Shown here piece by piece: positions 59,965-64,000 of a DNA stretch of 64,000 nucleotides. The DNA comes from CAVUDO01 sp963740255 (lineage in GTDB: Bacteria > Actinomycetota > Actinomycetes > Mycobacteriales > Cryptosporangiaceae): the NCBI GenBank assembly GCA_963740255.1, contig CAVUDO010000002.1:682001-746000 (forward strand). The letters run 5' to 3'. Each line of letters opens with the position of its first letter. Position 1 is the first letter of the stretch. Below the pieces are notes generated by a model. That model was not told where the DNA came from, ran no database searches, and was given only the letters and a program-made list of their open reading frames with translations. The position numbers were made by a program, and so were the translations under genes.

Positions 59965-62900
59965 CGTGCGGCGAAATACTTCGCCTCGGGGTGGTGGACG
60001 ACCACCGCCGAGGTGGACTGCTCCGGGTGCAGCTGGAACTCCTCGGAGAGCTTCACACCGATCCGGCCCGGGTCGAGCAGCTCGAACACCTTGTCCTGGT
60101 CCTCGATGTTCGGGCAGGCCGGATAGCCGAAGGAGAACCGGGCGCCGCGGTATTCGAGCTTGAAGAACCTCTCCACCTCGGTCGGGTCCTCGGAGGAGAA
60201 GCCGAAGTCCGACCGCACCCGGGCGTGCCAGTACTCGGCCAGTGCCTCGGTGAGCTGCACGGACAGCCCGTGCACCTCGAGGTAGTCGCGGTAGGCGTTC
60301 GCGGCGAACAACTCGTTGGCGTACTCGGAGATCCGGTTGCCCAGCGTCACGACCTGGAACCCCACCACGTCGACCGCGCCGGTCGCGCGGGCCCGGAAGT
60401 AGTCGGACAGGCACAGCCGCCGGTCGCGCACCTGGCGGGGGAAGCGGAACCTCGTGCGCTCGGGCGCGTCGGGCCGCGGCTCGGTGAGGATCACCAGCTC
60501 GTTGCCCTCGGACACACAAGGGAAATACCCGTAGACGATCGCGGCTTCGAGCACCTTGTCCGACAGCAGCCGGTCGAGCCAGTACCGCAGCCGGGGACGG
60601 CCATCGGTCTCTACCAGGTCCTCGTAGCTGGGGCCCTGGCCGGTGCGGGTGCCGCGCAGACCCCACTGGCCCATGAAGGTCGCCCGCTCGTCCAGCAGGC
60701 CCGAGTAGTCGGCCAGGTGGATGCCCTTGACGATCCGGTCGCCCCAGAACGGCGGGGTCGGCACCAGGTTGTCGGCCGCCACGTCGGACCGGACGCTGTC
60801 GTCGTCGACCGAGACCTCCACGCCCCCGGCCGCCTTGCGCTCGGCGGCGATCCGCGCCGACCGCTCGCGGCGTGCCTTGCGTTCGGCGGTCTTGCGGGCC
60901 TCCTCCTCGCTCTGCTCCGGCGTGACACCCTCGCGCTTGGCCAGCATCAGGGCGTCCATCAGCCGCAGGCCCTCGAACGCGTCCCGGGCGTAGCGGACGT
61001 CGCCCGCGTACATCTCAGCCAGGTCGGTCTCCACGTACGCCCTGGTCAGGGCGGCACCGCCGAGGAGGACCGGCCAGGTGGCCGCCACCCCGCGCTGGTT
61101 CATCTCGGCAAGGTTCTCCTTCATGATCACCGTCGACTTGACCAGCAGGCCGGACATGCCGATCGCGTCGGCGTCGTGCTCGGCCGCGGCGTCGAGGATG
61201 GTGTTGATCGGCTGCTTGATGCCGATGTTGACGACCCGGTAGCCGTTGTTGGACAGGATGATGTCGACCAGGTTCTTGCCGATGTCGTGGACGTCGCCCT
61301 TCACGGTGGCCAGCACGATCGTGCCCTTGCCGCTGCCGTCGGTCGACTTCTCCAGGTGTGGTTCGAGGTGCGCGACCGCGGCCTTCATCACCTCGGCCGA
61401 CTGGAGCACGAACGGCAGCTGCATCTGGCCGGAGCCGAACAGCACACCCACGGTCTTCATGCCCTCCAGCAGCGTGTCATTGATGATCGCCAGGGCCGAA
61501 CGCCCGCCCAGCGCTTCGTCCAGGTCGGTGCCGAGCCCGTTGCGTTCCCCGTCGACGATCCGGCGTTGCAGCCGCTCCTCCAGCGGCAGCCCGGCCAGCT
61601 CCTCGGCCCGCGACGCCCGCGCCGAGGTGGCGTCCACACCCTCGAAGAGTTCCAGGAACTTCTGCAGCGGGTCGTAGGCCGGGGCGTCGTCGGTGGCCGG
61701 CCGGCGCCGGTCGTAGACCATGTCGAGGGCGACCTCGCGCTGCTCGGCCGGGATCTTGGCCATCGGCAGGATCTTCGACGCGTGCACGATCGCGGAATCC
61801 AGCCCGGCCTCCCGGCACTCGTGCAGGAACACCGAGTTGAGCACCTGCCGCGCGGCCGGGTTGAGCCCGAAGGACACGTTGGACAGACCCAGCGTGGTCT
61901 GCACGCCAGGGTGGCGGGTCTTGATCTCGCGGATCGCCTCGATGGTCTCCAGGCCGTCCCGCCGGGTCTCCTCCTGGCCGGTGGAGATCGGGAACGTGAG
62001 CATGTCCAGGACGATGTCGCCGATCGCCATGCCCCAGTTGGTGGTCAGGTCCTCGATCAGGCGCTCGGCGACCCGGACCTTCCACTCGGCGGTGCGGGCC
62101 TGGCCCTCCTCGTCGATGGTCAGCGCCACCGCGGCCGCGCCGTGCTCCTTGATGATCGGCATGATCCGGGCGAACCGGGAGTCCGGCCCGTCGCCGTCCT
62201 CGTAGTTCACCGAGTTGACGATGCTCCGCCCGCCGAGCGCTTCCAAGCCGGCCTCGATCACCTGCGGCTCGGTGGAGTCGAGCATGATCGGCAGCGTGGA
62301 CGCGGTCGCGAACCGGCCGGCGATCTCGCGCATGTCGCCCGCCCCGTCCCGGCCGACGTAGTCGATGCACACGTCGAGCAGGTGCGAGCCGTCCCGGGTC
62401 TGGTCGCGGGCGATCTCCACGCAGTCCTGCCAGCGGCCTTCGAGCATCGCCTCGCGGAACGCCTTGGAGCCGTTGGCGTTGGTCCGCTCCCCGATCATCA
62501 GCACGCTGGCGTCCTGCTGGAACGGCACCGACTGGTAGATCGAGGAGGTGGCCGGCTCGGCGTGCGGCGACCGGGCCAGCGGCTCGAGGTCGCGGACAGC
62601 CTCGACGACCTGCCGGATGTGCTCCGGGGTGGTGCCGCAGCACCCGCCGACCATCGAGGTGCCGTACTCGGTGACGAACCGGCTCAGCGCCGCTGCCAGC
62701 TCTTCCGGTGTCAGCGGGTAGACCGCCCCGTTCGGGCCGAGCATCGGCAGGCCGGCGTTGGGCATCACCGAGAGTCGCGGTCGGGCGTGCTGCGACAGGT
62801 GGCGCAGGTGCTCGCTCATCTCGGCCGGGCCGGTCGCGCAGTTCAGGCCGATGAAGTCGATGCCGAGCGGCTCCAGTGCCGTCAGAGCCGCGCCGATCTC

Positions 62901-63518
62901 GCTGCCGAGCAGCATCGTGCCGGTGGTCTCGACGGTGACGTGGCAGAGCAGCGGGACCGGCCGGCCGACCTTGGCCATCGCCCGCTTGGCGCCGACCAGC
63001 GCGGACTTGGCCTGCAACAGATCCTGGCAGGTCTCGACCATCACGGCGTCGATCCCGCCGGCCAGCATCGCCTCGACCTGCACCTGGTAGGCGTCCCGCA
63101 GCGTGGCGTAGGGAGCATGGCCGAGCGTGGGCAGCTTCGTGCCGGGGCCGACCGAGCCGAGCACCCAGCGGGGCCGGTCGGGCGTGGAGAACCCGTCGGC
63201 CACCTCCCGGGCCAGCCGGGCGCCGGCCTCGGCCAGCTCGTGGTTCCGGTGCACGATGTCGTACTCGAACAAGTTCGCGTAGTTCGTCCCGAACGTGTTC
63301 GTCTCGACCAGGTCGGCGCCGGCGGCGAAGTACTCCTCGTGGATCCGGCGCACCACGTCGGGGCGGGTGACGTTCAGTACCTCGTTGCAGCCCTCGAGGC
63401 CTTCGAAGTCGTCGAGTACCAGGTCAGCGGCTTGGAGCATCGTGCCCATCGCCCCGTCGACGACGAGGACGCGCTCGGCGGCTGCGGCCAGAAGGGGGCT
63501 CTCGGACGTGGTCTGCAC
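59961..63518 (-). CDS. metH: Cobalamin-dependent methionine synthase
   Basis: 1185-residue MetH, with all four modules. Homocysteine domain (1-315) has zinc ligands C227, C293 and C294. The pterin/methyl-folate domain spans about 335-600. The cobalamin domain (about 640-870) has the cap and D742-V-H744-D-I-G747, where H744 is the lower ligand. A Lys/Arg/Glu-rich linker (about 875-910) precedes the reactivation domain to 1185. It methylates homocysteine from 5-methyltetrahydrofolate. The GTG at 63518 has TAACCT six bases upstream, so there is no room for a leader riboswitch. Confidence 0.96.
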   Translation of the reverse strand: MQTTSESPLLAAAAERVLVVDGAMGTMLQAADLVLDDFEGLEGCNEVLNVTRPDVVRRIHEEYFAAGADLVETNTFGTNYANLFEYDIVHRNHELAEAGARLAREVADGFSTPDRPRWVLGSVGPGTKLPTLGHAPYATLRDAYQVQVEAMLAGGIDAVMVETCQDLLQAKSALVGAKRAMAKVGRPVPLLCHVTVETTGTMLLGSEIGAALTALEPLGIDFIGLNCATGPAEMSEHLRHLSQHARPRLSVMPNAGLPMLGPNGAVYPLTPEELAAALSRFVTEYGTSMVGGCCGTTPEHIRQVVEAVRDLEPLARSPHAEPATSSIYQSVPFQQDASVLMIGERTNANGSKAFREAMLEGRWQDCVEIARDQTRDGSHLLDVCIDYVGRDGAGDMREIAGRFATASTLPIMLDSTEPQVIEAGLEALGGRSIVNSVNYEDGDGPDSRFARIMPIIKEHGAAAVALTIDEEGQARTAEWKVRVAERLIEDLTTNWGMAIGDIVLDMLTFPISTGQEETRRDGLETIEAIREIKTRHPGVQTTLGLSNVSFGLNPAARQVLNSVFLHECREAGLDSAIVHASKILPMAKIPAEQREVALDMVYDRRRPATDDAPAYDPLQKFLELFEGVDATSARASRAEELAGLPLEERLQRRIVDGERNGLGTDLDEALGGRSALAIINDTLLEGMKTVGVLFGSGQMQLPFVLQSAEVMKAAVAHLEPHLEKSTDGSGKGTIVLATVKGDVHDIGKNLVDIILSNNGYRVVNIGIKQPINTILDAAAEHDADAIGMSGLLVKSTVIMKENLAEMNQRGVAATWPVLLGGAALTRAYVETDLAEMYAGDVRYARDAFEGLRLMDALMLAKREGVTPEQSEEEARKTAERKARRERSARIAAERKAAGGVEVSVDDDSVRSDVAADNLVPTPPFWGDRIVKGIHLADYSGLLDERATFMGQWGLRGTRTGQGPSYEDLVETDGRPRLRYWLDRLLSDKVLEAAIVYGYFPCVSEGNELVILTEPRPDAPERTRFRFPRQVRDRRLCLSDYFRARATGAVDVVGFQVVTLGNRISEYANELFAANAYRDYLEVHGLSVQLTEALAEYWHARVRSDFGFSSEDPTEVERFFKLEYRGARFSFGYPACPNIEDQDKVFELLDPGRIGVKLSEEFQLHPEQSTSAVVVHHPEAKYFAAR

Positions 63519-63524
63519 CGGTCC

Positions 63525-63530
63525 AGGTTA
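63525..63530 (-). promoter_or_regulatory. -10 box of metH, leaderless type
   Basis: TAACCT on the minus strand, six bases before the GTG. Confidence 0.5.
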
Positions 63531-63620
63531 CCCGTCCGGCTGGTGCCGCCTCGGTGCCGGCCACGGGCCGCGGTCTCGCCGGGCCGGCCGAGCCCGACAG
63601 TCCGGAGACGTCCGAGGTCG

Positions 63621-63626
63621 TAGGGT
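63621..63626 (+). promoter_or_regulatory. -10 box upstream of the PAC2 gene
   Basis: TAGGGT ends six bases before a GTG at 63633 that opens the short leader frame. Confidence 0.4.
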
Positions 63627-63632
63627 GGGTGC

Positions 63633-63710
63633 GTGACGGAGCGACCCGACCGAACCCAGGACACCGCGAATGGCGCGGTGCCGCCGAGCAGCAGCGAGGC
63701 TGGCGCGTGA
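63633..63710 (+). CDS. Possible 25-residue leader peptide of the PAC2 gene
   Basis: A GTG placed as a leaderless start opens 25 codons. The TGA overlaps the PAC2 GTG as GTGA. The product is polar with no Cys. It is the same length as the leader frame before the ferredoxin and ends similarly (EAGA versus EAGL). Coding is unproven. Confidence 0.3.
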   Translation: MTERPDRTQDTANGAVPPSSSEAGA

Positions 63711-64000
63711 CCGAATTCGACGGCCTGCCGGTGCTGCGCTCCCCCGTCGTCGTAGCCGCCTTCGAGGGGTGGAACGACGCGGGCGACGCCGCGACGGCCG
63801 TCGTGGAGCACCTGGAACTGCAGTGGCGGGCCGAGCCCGTGGCCGTCCTCGATCCGGACGAGTACTACGACTTCCAGGTCAACCGCCCGACCGTGTCGCT
63901 GGTGGAGGGGTTGACCCGGCGGATCGAATGGCCGAGCACCCGGACGTCGAGCTGTTCCCCGCCCGGCGCCGAGCGTGACGTGGTGCTGGTGCGCGGCATC
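63707..64000 (+). CDS. PAC2 family protein, 3' end outside window
   Basis: First 98 codons of a PAC2 (proteasome assembly chaperone 2-like) family protein. VVVAAFEGWNDAGDAATAVV followed by DPDEYYDFQVNRP is the family N-terminus. In actinobacteria PAC2 proteins sit near the proteasome locus and metH, but no assembly role is proven for all. The frame stays open to the window edge. The GTG at 63707 overlaps the possible leader stop. Confidence 0.88.
   Translation, partial: MTEFDGLPVLRSPVVVAAFEGWNDAGDAATAVVEHLELQWRAEPVAVLDPDEYYDFQVNRPTVSLVEGLTRRIEWPSTRTSSCSPPGAERDVVLVRGI

Noticed and set aside
59991..63623. 1210-codon plus-strand frame antisense to metH
   Set aside because: No family motifs, and metH on the minus strand has all expected domains.
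1..64000. tRNA, rRNA, insertion sequences, phage genes, CRISPR arrays, attachment sites
   Set aside because: The gaps between genes were read on both strands; no cloverleaf, transposase, integrase, direct-repeat array or terminal inverted repeat was seen.

Overview
High-GC actinobacterial chromosome segment. The evidence is the GC-saturated third codon positions, RbpA, the polyprenol-phosphate mannosyltransferase/Lnt pair, a complete Pup-proteasome system (Pup, PrcA, PrcB, Arc/Mpa ATPase, PafA, Dop) and many GTG starts. I recognise no species. From memory, 1.6-5.2 kb follows the mycobacterial order rbpA-ppm1-fxsA, and 14.8-64 kb follows the mycobacterial backbone exo-helY-tatC-tatA-pafC-pafB-pafA-prcA-prcB-pup-dop-arc-trmI-recB-metH-PAC2. 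Several modules are inserted in that backbone.

Layout. 0-1.4 kb: 3' part of an AidB-like acyl-CoA dehydrogenase. 1.5-5.2 kb: rbpA behind a SigR-type promoter, then fxsA and a translationally coupled lnt-ppm1 pair. 5.16-5.78 kb: a gene-free block with a strong promoter and hairpins. 5.8-13.4 kb: a lysine-fermentation type cluster. Its minus-strand operon is kdd, an amidohydrolase, kamD, kamE and kal, every junction a 4-base stop/start overlap. kamA is divergent and an Lrp/AsnC regulator follows it. An acyl-CoA dehydrogenase is next door. No kce gene and no aminomutase reactivase is present. 14.8-19.5 kb: a PolA-type 5'-3' exonuclease, then a PadR-ABC transporter operon with a visible operator. 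19.7-30 kb: helY, a lipid kinase, tatC, tatA, a small membrane protein, pafC, pafB, a DUF3866 protein and pafA. 30.1-37.9 kb: a dTDP-rhamnose and glycosyltransferase/flippase island inserted between pafA and prcA. 37.9-42.6 kb: prcA, prcB, pup, a secreted protein with three cysteine-rich repeats, and dop. 42.6-47.3 kb: two very large polytopic membrane proteins, the first an internal duplication. 47.5-53.6 kb: arc, a ferredoxin, a conserved hypothetical, trmI, an M50 protease and a RecB-type nuclease. 53.7-59.2 kb: a two-component pair followed by an ABC ATPase/permease. 59.3-64 kb: a HAD phosphatase, metH and the start of a PAC2 protein.

How the genes work together. KamA, KamDE, Kdd and Kal would take L-lysine through beta-lysine, 3,5-diaminohexanoate and 5-amino-3-oxohexanoate, and then 3-aminobutyryl-CoA to crotonyl-CoA; the Kce cleavage step must be encoded elsewhere. 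PafA attaches Pup, Dop removes it, and Arc feeds tagged proteins to PrcAB. PafB and PafC are WYL-domain regulators linked in mycobacteria to the DNA-damage response. Many first genes of transcription units have a TAnnnT hexamer 6-9 bases before the start codon and no Shine-Dalgarno, which suggests leaderless mRNAs. Genes inside operons are mostly joined by ATGA or GTGA overlaps. No tRNA, rRNA, insertion sequence, phage gene or CRISPR array was seen.
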